40,000 nt of DNA. Source: Cristatella mucedo (lineage: Eukaryota > Bryozoa > Phylactolaemata > Cristatellidae). The position numbers were made by a program, and so were the translations under genes. Below the pieces are notes generated by a model. That model had not been told where the DNA came from and made no database searches. It saw only the letters and a list, made by a program, of their open reading frames with translations. This document shows, one piece after another, positions 1-8,756 of the stretch (within the stretch, counting starts at the first letter, position 1; the number at the start of each line of letters is the position of its first letter). The stretch spans positions 1,912,501-1,952,500 of the forward strand of contig WPIO01000056.1 of the NCBI GenBank assembly GCA_009760855.2. The letters are read 5' to 3'.

Positions 1-500
1 GAAAAGCGTTAGGTACGATGCCTAGCTTGGTTAGGAAGTACGTTAGATAGTTATTCAGTAGCAAGAGAAAGAAGGAACCTATAAGTGACAGAAAAAGCCG
101 ATTGAAGTCGATATGCTGCTTGACGGGAGCTCGTGCAGATCGGTAAGAAGGGCCTTGTAATGTGGAAATTGGAACATGATCGTGACAGATTGGAACAGAT
201 CGTGACAGATGTCACGATTGGAACAGATCGTGACAGACAAGCGTGGCTGCAGAGGTTTGCACCAACTGTAAGCGTCTTATTACACAAGCAGGAAGACGGG
301 CTAGTAGTAAGTTTTTGCCGTCATGACAGGCTGTCACATCTGCATGGACCAGCTGGACTTTGGTCCCCTTGCCTAAGTAGGCCTGAAATTTGTAATGTTA
401 TATAGTTGGAAGTAGGCAGACTTGACTGGATGACAGATGACTGGACAGCTGAAGTGGTCATCCTGTGAAATGTTAATTTGGATCAGGACACCCACATTTC
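1..500 (-). mobile_element. LINE-A fragment, reverse-transcriptase 3' region (cut by window edge)
   Basis: The stretch aligns along its length with the better-preserved LINE-A copy at about 6590-7020 in the same antisense orientation. Shared words include the segment reading tggctgcagaggtttgcacc against tagctgcagagttttgcacc. It therefore corresponds to the C-terminal end of a CR1/L2-like reverse transcriptase, but no frame stays open. A short repeat of the phrase gattggaacagatcgtgaca occurs three times at about 170-235 and looks like local expansion. The element runs off the left edge, and near 500 it meets a SINE1 head. LINE-A identity is an inference from internal similarity. Confidence 0.6.
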
Positions 501-528
501 GCCGAGCTGGGTGGCACAGTGGTTAAGG
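501..528 (+). mobile_element. SINE1 copy, 5' piece (split by hAT element)
   Basis: The sequence gtggcacagtggttaagg resembles the A box of a tRNA-derived RNA polymerase III promoter. It resumes at 2420 after the hAT insertion, where the rest of a SINE1 (B-box-like segment and conserved tail) follows. The last 8 bases, ggttaagg, are the target site of the hAT element. Confidence 0.7.
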
Positions 529-738
529 CAGGGGTGGGGAAACTTTTTTGACTCGCGGGCCATAAAGGTTTCTAAAATTTGACTGATGGGCTGGGCCAGA
601 ATAGGAGTATGGTGTATTTGTGTGAACTAATATAAATTAAATGTAAAAACCATTACATGAAAAGATTTGGCCTTTAACAGGCAGCAAAACACCATTGTGC
701 TTATTTTATTGTAAAAATTGTTTTACAAAGTTATTAAT

Positions 739-1385
739 TCAATAACGTAGAAATAAACTCTCATTTAGTTTCAGTTGGAACAGTGTTGTTGATCTCTTTT
801 TTGCAAGTGCATCCATGTCTGGCATTATATTTGTTGTGGCAATTCTCAAGATAGATCCGAGGTGTTGGTCAGTTAACTTGGATCTGTGACGGGCTTTGTT
901 GATGTTCATGACGCTGAATGTCTGTTCACACACATAGGTCGAGCCAAACAGCGTCAGCATCTTCTGTGCCATCCTCCGGAGGTTTGGAAACGTGGCCTCG
1001 TTTATTGAGGCACAAAAGTCGTTGAGTTTAAGAGAGTTGAACTTCTCCTTCAATACAGAGTCAGACCGAAGATCTATCAGTTCCAGCTGCAGCTCCTGTG
1101 GTGCTGTTTCAGGGTCTTTTGACAGGGGACAGGAAACCAGCTGAAGTGACTTTTTAATTTTTTCAAAGTCACAGAAACGACGGTAGAATTCTCCGTGCAG
1201 GTCGTCCTGTGATTTGCTGTATTTCTGAGCGTTTCGGGTCGCTTCTTTCAGCATGGCTCGTGTGGGGGAAATGAGTTAAAGATTTGTTTGAAATTTGTCT
1301 GGAGAAAAGAGTCAGCTTGGATTTGAAGGCCCTAACATTTGTGAACATGTCGTATTTTACTTTTTCCTGCGCGGTCTTTTTAGCA
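739..1385 (-). pseudogene. hAT transposase C-terminus with hAT dimerisation domain
   Basis: This block is open for about 210 residues from the deletion junction (KTAQEKVKYDMFTNV) to the stop at 739; the 171-residue part from the methionine at 1254 is only its latter portion. It ends with FPNLRRMAQKMLTLFGSTY and CEQTFSVMNINKARHRSKL, the signature of the C-terminal hAT dimerisation region. The glutamate of C-E-Q-T-F-S matches the last catalytic acid of hAT transposases. No stop interrupts it, so the decay here is slight and the insertion need not be ancient. It lacks its own start and is not expected to be translated as a functional protein. Confidence 0.88.
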
Positions 1386-1888
1386 GCCCAACGTTTTTCC
1401 CAGTTAAATTTGGCGAACCATCCGTGGTGACATTGGCAAGTTTACTCCAAGGTAGCTTCATTCTCTCGATGACAGCAGATACCTGGTTATGCAAGTCCTC
1501 TACCCTCGTTTTTTCTTTCACGGACTCCATGGTCAAAAATTCCTCCGTGATCTCGAAACTGTCGCTAATCCCTCGGATAAAAATTAGGAGCTGAGCAGTG
1601 TCTTTTAAGTCGTTACTTTCATGCAGTCCTAGTGAATAAAACTTAAAGGACTCCGCCTTTTTGTTTAATTTGCTGGCTATATCTTCGTCAATCAATTCCA
1701 CACGGCGAGTCACAGTTTTGCGTGATAAGCTGATTTTTTGAAATTTGCCTTTGCTCTTCGGACACGGGAGACCTGCCGTCTCAACCATGCATTCTTTTAA
1801 AAATTCGCCTTCGGAGAAAGGCTTACTGGCCTTTGTTGATTTGAATGCCAGCAAAAAACTTGCCTTAGTACTTGAATCTTGAATCGCA
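1357..1888 (-). pseudogene. hAT transposase, middle part, ending at a deletion junction
   Basis: Read on the minus strand, this block starts with AIQDSSTKASF and runs through SEGEFLKECMVETAG and NVTTDGSPNLTGKNVG. The T-D-G segment belongs to the hAT catalytic core and carries one of the conserved acidic residues. In the stretch YSLGLHESND a histidine sits where relatives usually have aspartate (L-D-E-S), so another catalytic residue seems lost. After GLLK the frame runs into LINE-unrelated basic residues and stops at 1357. The same bases read in another frame continue as the C-terminal block. The deletion breakpoint is therefore near 1370-1385, and roughly 150-200 residues of the usual protein are absent. 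Confidence 0.85.
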
Positions 1889-1971
1889 GTTTGTCTGTGA
1901 ACAAGTTTTTGTTAAGTCTGTAAATTAGCCGTCAATCTCTGAGCTGTAGCCGTCCGTTATTGTGGAGACTG

Positions 1972-2196
1972 TTAATTGGCGTAGTAAGCATGTTTTGTGA
2001 CAAAATAATGGCTGATGTTGTATTCTTTAGATATTGGTACAGTTTCTTGGCATATCAGACACACGGCTGTTGATCGGACTTCAGTGAAAACATATTTTGT
2101 TGTCCACTCTTTATTGAACACTCGGCACTCACTATCTACTTTTCTTTTCTTCGGTCCGCTCATTTTTACTGAAAGGCTGAAAGTATAAAGCAACAA
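1972..2196 (-). pseudogene. hAT transposase N-terminus with BED-like zinc finger
   Basis: The 74-residue frame starts MSGPKKRKVDSE, a basic N-terminus that could act in nuclear import, and contains C-L-I-C followed by a later H-x4-H. This is the C2-H2 arrangement of a BED zinc finger, which binds transposon ends. The frame stops right after the histidine pair (at about 1972), where related transposases continue. Coding similarity resumes in another frame near 1888, so an early stop plus a frameshift breaks the gene. The ATG used is the natural start of this family, lying about 220 bp inside the right TIR. Confidence 0.85.
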
Positions 2197-2419
2197 AATG
2201 AAGTAGAGAGTAACCGTAATGCATAATCACACTCAATTTCAATGTCTTCGGGGTGCGCCATCTGCTGGGGAAAGATGGGAATTATAGCCAGGTAAAATGA
2301 TTGAGGAGTCTTTATAATAAAATTTAATTTAATAATATAACGTGGACGAGTTCGGCGGGCCGGATTAAAAAGCCCAAAGGGCCATATATGGCCCGCGGAC
2401 CGTAGTTTGCCCGTGTCTG

Positions 2420-2530
2420 GGTAAAGGTGCTCATCTGGCCAAGGTCTGGCCGAGATCGTGGGCTCAAGCCCCGTGACATATGTGAAGCGCCTGAATAGAG
2501 ATTAAGTTCTCTAAGGGCGTAACACAAATG
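2420..2530 (+). mobile_element. SINE1 copy, 3' piece (tRNA B box and conserved tail)
   Basis: This continues the SINE1 interrupted by the hAT element. After the duplicated target it has ggccaaggtctggccgagat, then a B-box-like gggctcaagcccc, then the tail gtgaagcgcctgaatagag leading into the GATTAAGTTCTCT hairpin and gggcg. The order and spacing match the intact copy at 8757-8948. Confidence 0.8.
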
Positions 2531-2562
2531 GATAATATTTATATATTTTTCGTACTGATGCT

Positions 2563-2699
2563 ACCGGCGATGTAGTGTAATGTATATCTGTCTGTAACTC
2601 CACAAAGCCAAAAGGACTAAGTGAATGTTAGGCTGGAAAGTTTTCTGTAACTCACGCAAGGCCTAAGCGGCTTTGGGTAAGCATACGGTAGCCAACAAC
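2563..2699 (-). mobile_element. LINE-B 3' end (first part, interrupted)
   Basis: On the minus strand this is the 3' terminus of LINE-B. It contains the ctgtctgtaactccacaaagcc segment (seen here on the plus strand) and the cctaagcggctttgggtaag segment found in the other LINE-B copies at 4010, 23403 and 25905. It breaks off in gtagccaaca, and the continuation is found at 3211 after a LINE-A insertion. Confidence 0.75.
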
Positions 2700-3210
2700 A
2701 TTATAATAAAAATAAAAATAATGCACTTGATAAAGCGCCCTCAGAGAACTTAATCTCTTTCTAGGCGCTTTACATTTTCTGCAAAGTGAAATGCAATTGA
2801 ATGGTAAGTAAAATCATGCTTGAAAAACAAACAAGATGAGTAATATGGTTAGGGGTGACATGCACAGGGTCAGCATGCAAATGTGGTTAGTGGCAGCATG
2901 CACAGTGTCAGCACGCATAAGCACATCAAGGACGAATCACAGGGACCCACTAAATGCTATCCTAAATAGGTGTGTTTTTAAGTTCCTTTGAATTGTGGTC
3001 AGGTCAGGGAATGTTTTGACGCAAGTCAGGAGGGAGTTCCAGGCTTTGGGAGCATATGAACTAAATGCACGGTCTCCAAAGGATTTAAGGTTTGTATGAG
3101 GTATTTCTAGACTGTTGGATTCCGAAAAGCGGGTGGTACGATGCTTGGCCTAATGGGGTAGTATATCTGAGAGATAGGCTAGAGCCATAGAATGATTATC
3201 GTATGCATAT
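2700..3210 (-). mobile_element. LINE-A copy, 5'-truncated, inserted in LINE-B
   Basis: On the minus strand this ends in an A/T-rich tail (2700-2718) preceded by the GAGATTAAGTTCTC hairpin and the 3' UTR with repeated CAGCATGCA words. It also includes the end of the reverse-transcriptase frame, matching 6400-6650. The 3' UTR is close to the copy at 36405-36660, with only scattered differences over about 190 bp, which suggests relatively recent activity. It interrupts a LINE-B: 2563-2699 and 3211-3520 join into one continuous LINE-B 3' region. Confidence 0.8.
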
Positions 3211-3520
3211 CACGCAGCAAAGAGAAAGCGAAAGCCTAGCGAAGTCAAGAGGTCAGCGAGGTCAGTAAAGAGGTCAGCGAAGTCAAGAGGGCAGTAGATG
3301 AAGCGAATAGCATGAAAGTAGCAGCTCAGGACGGCTAGAATAAGTGTGCGACAGTCGGCAGTGCGAGAGCGGGTGTTGATGCATAAACATTGTGGAACTG
3401 AGTTTCGCAGTCTCTCACTTGCAGAGCAAACACTTGTTTCGCAAGCTGTCGCTAAGCTTAGGGACGGAACGGCTAATTTATTGAGCGTGAGAAGATTCGG
3501 TGGTTGAGCCAGTTTTGAGG
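3211..3520 (-). mobile_element. LINE-B, continuation after LINE-A insertion
   Basis: It starts with tcacgcagcaaagagaaagc, the phrase that directly follows gtagccaacag...tc in the uninterrupted LINE-B copies. It continues through gcatgaaagtagcagctcag and ggctaatttattg, the latter lying in the end of the reverse-transcriptase frame in the copy at 15735-16225. No open frame is preserved. A short purine-rich motif (gaagtcaagaggtcagcga) is repeated at about 3240-3290. Confidence 0.7.
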
Positions 3521-4009
3521 GCTGGAGTTTGCACTTTCTGAGATAAACTTAGTTTCCTCATAGTTATTGAGTTGACTTTTTTATCAGCATTCAATTTGAG
3601 ATGATTTTGTTGCCATCCAACAGCCAAAAGTGCCAGAATCAGCGCCAGCAACCCAAGCTGAGCGGAAGTTGAGAGAGTTCGATTCATGCAAGCACTGAAG
3701 CTTATCAGGTCACGTCGGGGACTAACCAAATGGTAAAATGAAGAACGGTAAAAAGCCCAGCTCAGCAGCCAGATTTTATTAAGGGACCTCGAAGCAGCAA
3801 AAGAAACTGTTTAGCTACCGATAGATCTGCAGAGCTGAGAGGCTGCTGCAGTGTCGTTCGCGGAGTGACATTTCCGGTCAGCTAGCTCTAACTGAACTCG
3901 CCTTCCTACCGCGTGCTACTGCCACGCGCTACTGCCACGAGCATGCTCGCTACTATAGCACAATTAAGATGCTCGGTAACGCAGGTAAACCTACCGTAGT
4001 GCGCTCTGT
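3521..4009. other. Stretch without recognisable features
   Basis: No ORF with protein-like composition, tRNA, or match to the repeat families of this window was seen. A short direct repeat, cgcgctactgccacg-like, occurs twice at about 3920-3940. Confidence 0.5.
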
Positions 4010-4380
4010 TCTCCGTCTGTAACTCTATAAAAAGATTAAGTGGGCGTTAAGCAGTAGAGTTTTCTATAGAGCACTCGAAGCCTAAGAGACTTTCGGTAAG
4101 CATTCATTAGCCAACAGACTTCATCTCACGCACAAAACGGAGAAATGGCAAACCATTCAGCTGATTCGGGACTGCAGTTGGGGTAGCGAGCGAGTAGCGT
4201 GGAAGTAGCAGCTCAGGACGGCTGGAGAGTATGTGCCACAGTCAGCAGCGGTAAGGAGAGCAGACGTCGTTTTGTAAGAACTGCGGAAGTGAATCCCACT
4301 GTGGGAAAAGCTTCTATTGCCAACGGTCTTTAAGCTGCGAAGGTCTACGGCTCACAGCTAGAGGCTAGCACTAGTGGAAC
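4010..4380 (-). mobile_element. LINE-B 3' region
   Basis: Plus-strand words gtctgtaactctataaaaag, ctcgaagcctaagagacttt, ttagccaacagacttcatct and gtggaagtagcagctcagga occur in the same order and spacing as in the copies at 23403-23682 and 25905-26340. The element is the antisense 3' UTR plus the very end of the ORF region, diverged from the others. Confidence 0.75.
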
Positions 4381-4394
4381 TAATGATTATAATA

Positions 4395-4460
4395 AGAATA
4401 CATTGTATAGCAGCACCCTAAGAGAGCTAAATCTTTTTTCTAAGCACTAAGCACTTTACA
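4395..4460 (-). mobile_element. Degraded LINE-A/SINE1 tail hairpin
   Basis: The plus-strand run agcaccctaagagagctaaa followed by tctaagcac...ctttacat is the reverse complement of the conserved tail, with several changes in both stem arms. Only the tail is recognisable, so LINE-A and SINE1 cannot be told apart. Confidence 0.5.
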
Positions 4461-4724
4461 TAATTGGCATCTCTCGACGACTAGCTAGCTGGAAGAAGCT
4501 GTAGAAGCCGAAGTGTTACGCACAGGCAAGACGCCGATAGTGCAATAGCAATCAAGAGCACCCGTTTCTCAATTACATGCCCGTGTTCGTTACCATAAAT
4601 CTGCCTATTTCTCTGCTTGAAAGGGCCACATCTTTCCATCAATGGGTACGAAGTACTGCTGACTAATTGTCATTTCAGTTTATATGTCTAAGCTTTAAGT
4701 TATGACATATCTGGTCTAGAGTGA

Positions 4725-4893
4725 TCCGTGATGGCACACTAGGTAAGGCGGTTGCTTTTGACTACCTCTGTCCCGAGATCATGGGTTCGAATCCTGCGGA
4801 ATCCTTCATTGCCTCTGCAGGCGGTGGTGATAGCCGTAAAGGCTCTTCTGTCGCTATACAAAAAGGCTCTGCTGAATCAGCTAGCATTTTTTG
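4725..4893 (+). mobile_element. SINE2 copy with possible short TSD
   Basis: The head gatggcacactaggtaagg with a later B-box-like gggttcgaatcctgc is tRNA-like. The tail ggtggtgatagccgtaaagg continues to gctatacaaaaa and gctgaatcagct, as in the copies at 30935 and 23686. GAGTGA occurs just before (4719-4724) and just after (4894-4899) the element, a candidate target duplication. The flanks resemble an uninterrupted stretch at 11288-11380. Confidence 0.8.
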
Positions 4894-4976
4894 GAGTGAA
4901 TATAACTCAGGAACTTCTGATGCTCTATAGAAAGTCTCGTAACCTGACTGATTTAGCACGGCGATATTTCAATATT

Positions 4977-6171
4977 TACCTGCATCTACAGGCAGCTGCA
5001 AGCAGGATTGTGTGCAGCCGCCTGTTCCTTGCAGCTCTGCTATTATCCTGCTCGTACTAGTCGTCCTTGATGTACTTTTGCTTACTGAGATCTTTCGTGT
5101 TTTTCCATCCAGTTAAGATGCTTTTTACATCATTTGTTAAGTGCTTACAAAGAGATGCAGTTCTCTTAGGGGCCAACGCAAATTTTATTTACTGTTATTA
5201 ATTATTATTCCTTGCCTATACCCGTGAGCAATCGCGGGAAACTCCAACTCGGCTTTGGAACGTGGGCCAGGGGGTCTGCTGAACCTGTAGTAGGCAATCT
5301 TGCAGCTGTTCCCTTTTAGGTTAGTAAACCTTCTAAAGAGGGAATGTAAAGAAAATGTTTACTGCAGTTTGAAGGGCGTCATTCTTTCATCGAGTGGCGG
5401 CGGTGAGACTCAGACGCAGAGCAGATTTTTCGCTTTGTTCTAGTCGCGTTCGATAGTTAGGCGCACGCACGTTCTATGCGCCTCGCTCCGCTTTGTTCTG
5501 AATCGTTTGCCGTCGAAGATTGGCTCTTTCTCACTTTTGGGGATCGCTCACTTTCGCTCTTTCTTCAGTCAAATTTAATTTTCAACTGCGAGAGCGCATC
5601 TGCCATTCGCCGCTTATATTCTTGCGTGCTCTCTTCCCGAGGGTCGCCGCCGGCTAGCGAATCAGCTGCGACTCTGCTTGAAGGGAGCGCTCGCCTCCAA
5701 ATTTTTCCGATCGCTTATCTTGGGCGCACGCACTCCTCGCTGTAGAGCCGCTAGCGAGCGAGCGAGCGAGCGAGGCTTCTATAGCGCTGCACTTCGTGGC
5801 TCGTTGCCAGTAGTTTTCCAGTAGTGCTTTCGGTTGACACTAGCTACGAGCGGTAAGTAAGTTTGGTCTTGTTCGGTCCGAAACACGGGCTGGAGATCCT
5901 ACGCTGTGTACGTTTTTACGTCAAAGTTTAGCGCCTGTTGAGGAGTGCGGATGCATCACACTTAGATAGCAATATTTGGATGTAGATAGATATAGATGGC
6001 AATATTTGCATTCATAAGACACCCAAGCAATGTTGAGCTGAAAGCTCTCGCAGTCTCTCTATGCCCTTCACCCTTCCCGATAGCCCGGGCTTACAGCAGC
6101 TCCACGTTTTCCTCTTCATTCCTTTTGCCTTGGCTTCATCTCGATTCCCTGCTTTCGTATGTCTATCTATC
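4977..6171. other. Stretch without recognisable genes
   Basis: About 1.2 kb with no credible coding frame. It contains a short (GAGC)n tetranucleotide run at about 5750-5773 and moderately CpG-rich sequence at 5400-5760. I see no splice-site-flanked ORF that resembles a known protein. Confidence 0.45.
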
Positions 6172-7060
6172 CATAATAATAATAATAATGCACTTGATAA
6201 AGCGCCCTCAGAGAACTTAATCTCTCTCTAGGCGCTTTACATTTGCTGCAAAGGGAACCACGATTGAATGGTGAGTTATATCATGCTTGATAGACAACAA
6301 GAATAACATGGTTAGGGGTGACATGCACAGGGGCAGCATGCAAGTGTGGATAGTGGCAGCATGCACAGTGTCAGCATACATAAGCACATGAAGGACGAAT
6401 CACAGGGACCCACTAAATGCTGTCCTAAATAGGTGTGTTTTGAAGTTCTTTTTAAATGTGGTCAAGTCAGGGGATGTTCTGACGCAAATCGGAAGGGATT
6501 TCCAGGCTTTGGGAGCATACGAACTAAATGCATGGTCTCCAAAGAAAAGGCTTGTACGAGGTATTGGTAGACTGTTGGATTCCGAAAAGGTGGTACGATG
6601 CTTGGCCTGGTGGGGGAGTAGATCTGAGAGATAGGCTGGAGCCAAAGAATGAAGTGACCTAAAAGTAAGCGAGAAAAACCTTGAAGTCAATCCGTTGCTT
6701 GACTGGTAGCCAGTGCAGGTCGGCGAGAAGTGGCTTGATGTGGCAACTGCGACGCTCACGACAGACAAGCCTAGCTGCAGAGTTTTGCACCAGCTGTAAT
6801 CGCCTGATTGCACGTGCCGGTAGGCCAGCAAGCAGTGAGTTACAGAAGTCAAGACGGGATGTCACAAATGCATGGACCAACTTAGACGTGGTATCCTTAT
6901 CTAAACAAGCCGGAATTTTAGCAATGTTATGTAGCTGAAAGTAGGCAGACTTGTTTGTGGAGCCGATGTGGTCGTCTAACTAGAGGTCACTCTGGAACAT
7001 GACACCTAGATTTCGAGCTGATTCAACAGGAGATCCATATCTTTGTCTCCGATCGTTTCG
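6172..7060 (-). mobile_element. LINE-A, best-preserved copy: RT C-terminus, 3' UTR and (ATT)n tail
   Basis: On the minus strand the order is: end of a reverse-transcriptase ORF (about 7030 to 6402), a 3' UTR of about 170 bp with repeated CAGCATGCA words, the conserved hairpin (about 6195-6240) and an (ATT)n tail (6173-6190). The missing N-terminal part of the ORF shows 5' truncation, typical of LINE copies made by incomplete reverse transcription. This copy is the reference for the other LINE-A fragments. Confidence 0.88.
6402..7030 (-). pseudogene. CR1/L2-like reverse transcriptase, C-terminal fragment
   Basis: Reading from 7030 downward, the frames give SARNLGVMFQSDL, then a stop, DHIGSTNKSAYFQLHNIAKI, LVHAFVTSRLDFCNSLLAGL, RRLQLVQNSAARLV and LLADLHWLPVKQRIDFK. 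After a frameshift near 6680 come HSLAPAYLSDLL and APKAWKSLPICVRTSPDL, ending in THLFRTAF. This series is the hallmark of the thumb and C-terminal region of CR1/L2/Jockey-type LINE reverse transcriptases; the catalytic YADD core is not present. One stop and at least one frameshift make it non-functional. The stop near 6400 is followed directly by the 3' UTR. Confidence 0.9.
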
Positions 7061-7154
7061 GACTTCCTTAGATTATTATGAATGCGAGTCATCAGATTCT
7101 TTTTTGCACTGTAATGCACATTTGAGGTGCCACCCAGACTACCACTTGCTGGGT

Positions 7155-7334
7155 AAAGGCCGGCTTATCTTTTGTCGTTGACCTGGTAACGCGGTTCGAC
7201 CACCTGCTCCGTGCAAAGGCCGGCTGATCCTTAGTCATGGACCTAGCAACGCGGTGCGACCACCTGCTTCGTGCAAAGGCCGGCCGATCCTTAGTCGTAG
7301 ACCTGGTAACGTGGTGCGACCATCTGCTTCAGCT
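7155..7334. repeat. Minisatellite, exact 60-bp period, three units
   Basis: The word aaaggccggc recurs at 7155, 7215 and 7275, exactly 60 bp apart. Each unit continues with a variant of gatccttagtcgtagacctg and ends in cgaccacctgcttcgtgc. The units differ by about 5-8 substitutions and no indels. Confidence 0.9.
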
Positions 7335-7931
7335 TAGTTCGGTCCATTTGGTTGTATACACGCTCGCCCAAAGTCTGCCCCTTGCTAAAAAGCTCACACA
7401 TCCTAGCGGATCACTAGATATATATCACTAGATATCACTAGACGCCGCTGGCCCTCCTGTGCCAGCGGCTGGAGCACCTACGCCCACTCGTAGCAGAGAA
7501 ACATGAATGCATGTGTATGTGCTCGGCACGCAACGTGCCAGAGCTGAAGGCTGCAGGCCATCAAATAGATGTGAATGTGAGGCCGGTCGTACTCTCCAGG
7601 CAGATTCGAGCATGTTCTACAGCCAGAAGCACATAACTTGGCTGAGTTACTAGGGTGGGGGAGTGAAGGTACAGGTTGGGCAACCGATAATGCTTCAGCT
7701 GTAGTAGTGGCCCGGGCTGGTAGCCTGTTGCAAGTGTTTTGCAAGGCCATCGAAGCCCAGGCACGGCTGCAATCTCTGTTCCTGGAAGCTCTGAGCTGAC
7801 ACTACATAAAAAATGCAGCTCTGCCCTGGACGGGCGGGAAGTTGTGCTTACAGGTGTGCTAGCTTGATCCCGCCTACCACCTGGAGAGTCGAGGGACAGT
7901 CGAGCCGGCACGAGCTTGAACGCGACCGCCA
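7335..7931. other. Stretch without recognisable features
   Basis: No protein-like frame and no match to the repeat families of the window were found. A short tandem of atcactagatat words occurs at 7410-7440. Confidence 0.45.
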
Positions 7932-8052
7932 GAGGTATACAGGCTACAGGTATACTTGGCACACAGGTACACTGTAGGTATACAGGTATACAGGTATATA
8001 ACGGTAAATAGGTATACAGGTCTACATGTCTACAGGTATACTTGGCATACAG
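7932..8052. repeat. GTATACAG-type short tandem repeat, imperfect
   Basis: The 8-base word ggtataca or a one-change variant recurs about ten times. Two cttggca(t/c)acagg interruptions mark duplicated higher-order blocks of about 100 bp. The unit contains the palindrome GTATAC. Confidence 0.85.
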
Positions 8053-8099
8053 GCTAGCTTTGCTTGATCTCGAACCGACCAGGAAACTGTGGCCAGGCA

Positions 8100-8756
8100 T
8101 TAATCGTGATTAGTACGATCGAACGCACGCCCGGAATAGAGAGGCTCAGGCTCACCATCCGAGTGACGCACTGAGCAGTCTTGCGTGCACGGACGAACGG
8201 TCGTCGAGGTCGCCTCGCTTCGCTCCTCCAACCGGCAAAGGAGCTAGAAAGGAGCTCTCTCGCGCTCTCCGGCAAAGGAGTCTCCTCCGTGTTGGTGTCG
8301 CCCTCTGTGCAAGCCCGTGAGTCACAAGGCACCGAAGCTCATTGTGTCGGAGCCGAGAACCGGTGCGAGCACTCTTTCCTGCCTGTCTTGCGCAACGATC
8401 GCCCCAAAAGAAATGCCACCGCATGAGCTGCTGCTTCTTTGGCCCGCACACCTGCCGCCGTCGCGGCAGCAGCCAGCTCGATTGCCGGCCGGACTGCCGG
8501 CATGCCGTGCTTTGTCTCGAAATGTGCTGCGGTGCAGGCAAGGCGCCGGTCTCTCCTTCTCCCTTTGTCGCTGCAGCTCCTTTGAAAAGCCTTACGTCGT
8601 AGCTCGTACTCTGCACGGTTTCCCTCACGGCGCACAGCCACGGCAGCTCACATGAGCCACGGCAGCCAGGCGGTAGGCAGCCTAGCACGGCATACAGTGG
8701 CTGGATCGACGCAGCCTTGCAGTCTGTCTGAGGGCAGGCGGCGTGGTAACATTTAA
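8100..8756. other. GC- and CpG-rich block without a supported gene
   Basis: Many overlapping open frames exist on both strands (the longest is 178 residues, minus strand 8152-8688). They are rich in Arg, Ala, Ser and Cys, which is what CpG-rich non-coding DNA yields. No domain or motif is visible. Confidence 0.4.

Larger units (their letters stand above)
529..2419 (-). mobile_element. hAT-family DNA transposon, internally deleted, with TIRs and 8-bp TSD
   Basis: The left end reads CAGGGGTGGGGAAAC and the right end, on the other strand, reads CAGACACGGGCAAAC. These are imperfect terminal inverted repeats, followed inside by cgcgggcc-type subterminal sequence at both ends. The flanks are ggttaagg (521-528) and ggtaaagg (2420-2427), 7 of 8 identical, matching the 8-bp target duplication of hAT elements. 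Three coding blocks on the minus strand read as a BED-type zinc finger, a middle transposase part and the C-terminal hAT dimerisation region. The whole is only 1,891 bp and a central part of the transposase is missing, so the copy cannot encode its own transposase. It closely resembles hAT transposases related to the domesticated GTF2IRD2/ZBED group; that placement is by recognition, not by a search. Confidence 0.92.

Noticed and set aside
529-2419. Full autonomous hAT transposon
   Set aside because: A central part of the transposase is missing and the N-terminal frame is broken.
3478-3729. 83-residue minus-strand frame with a hydrophobic stretch
   Set aside because: The N-terminus resembles a signal peptide by chance; one end overlaps the LINE-B fragment and there is no supporting context.
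6440-6938. Plus-strand frames across the LINE-A copy
   Set aside because: They are shadows of the minus-strand reverse-transcriptase frame.
7155-7334. CRISPR-like array
   Set aside because: The units are directly adjacent diverged copies without unique spacers; it is a minisatellite in a eukaryotic context.
8157-8688. Overlapping frames in the GC-rich block
   Set aside because: Several mutually overlapping frames on both strands, none with a domain.
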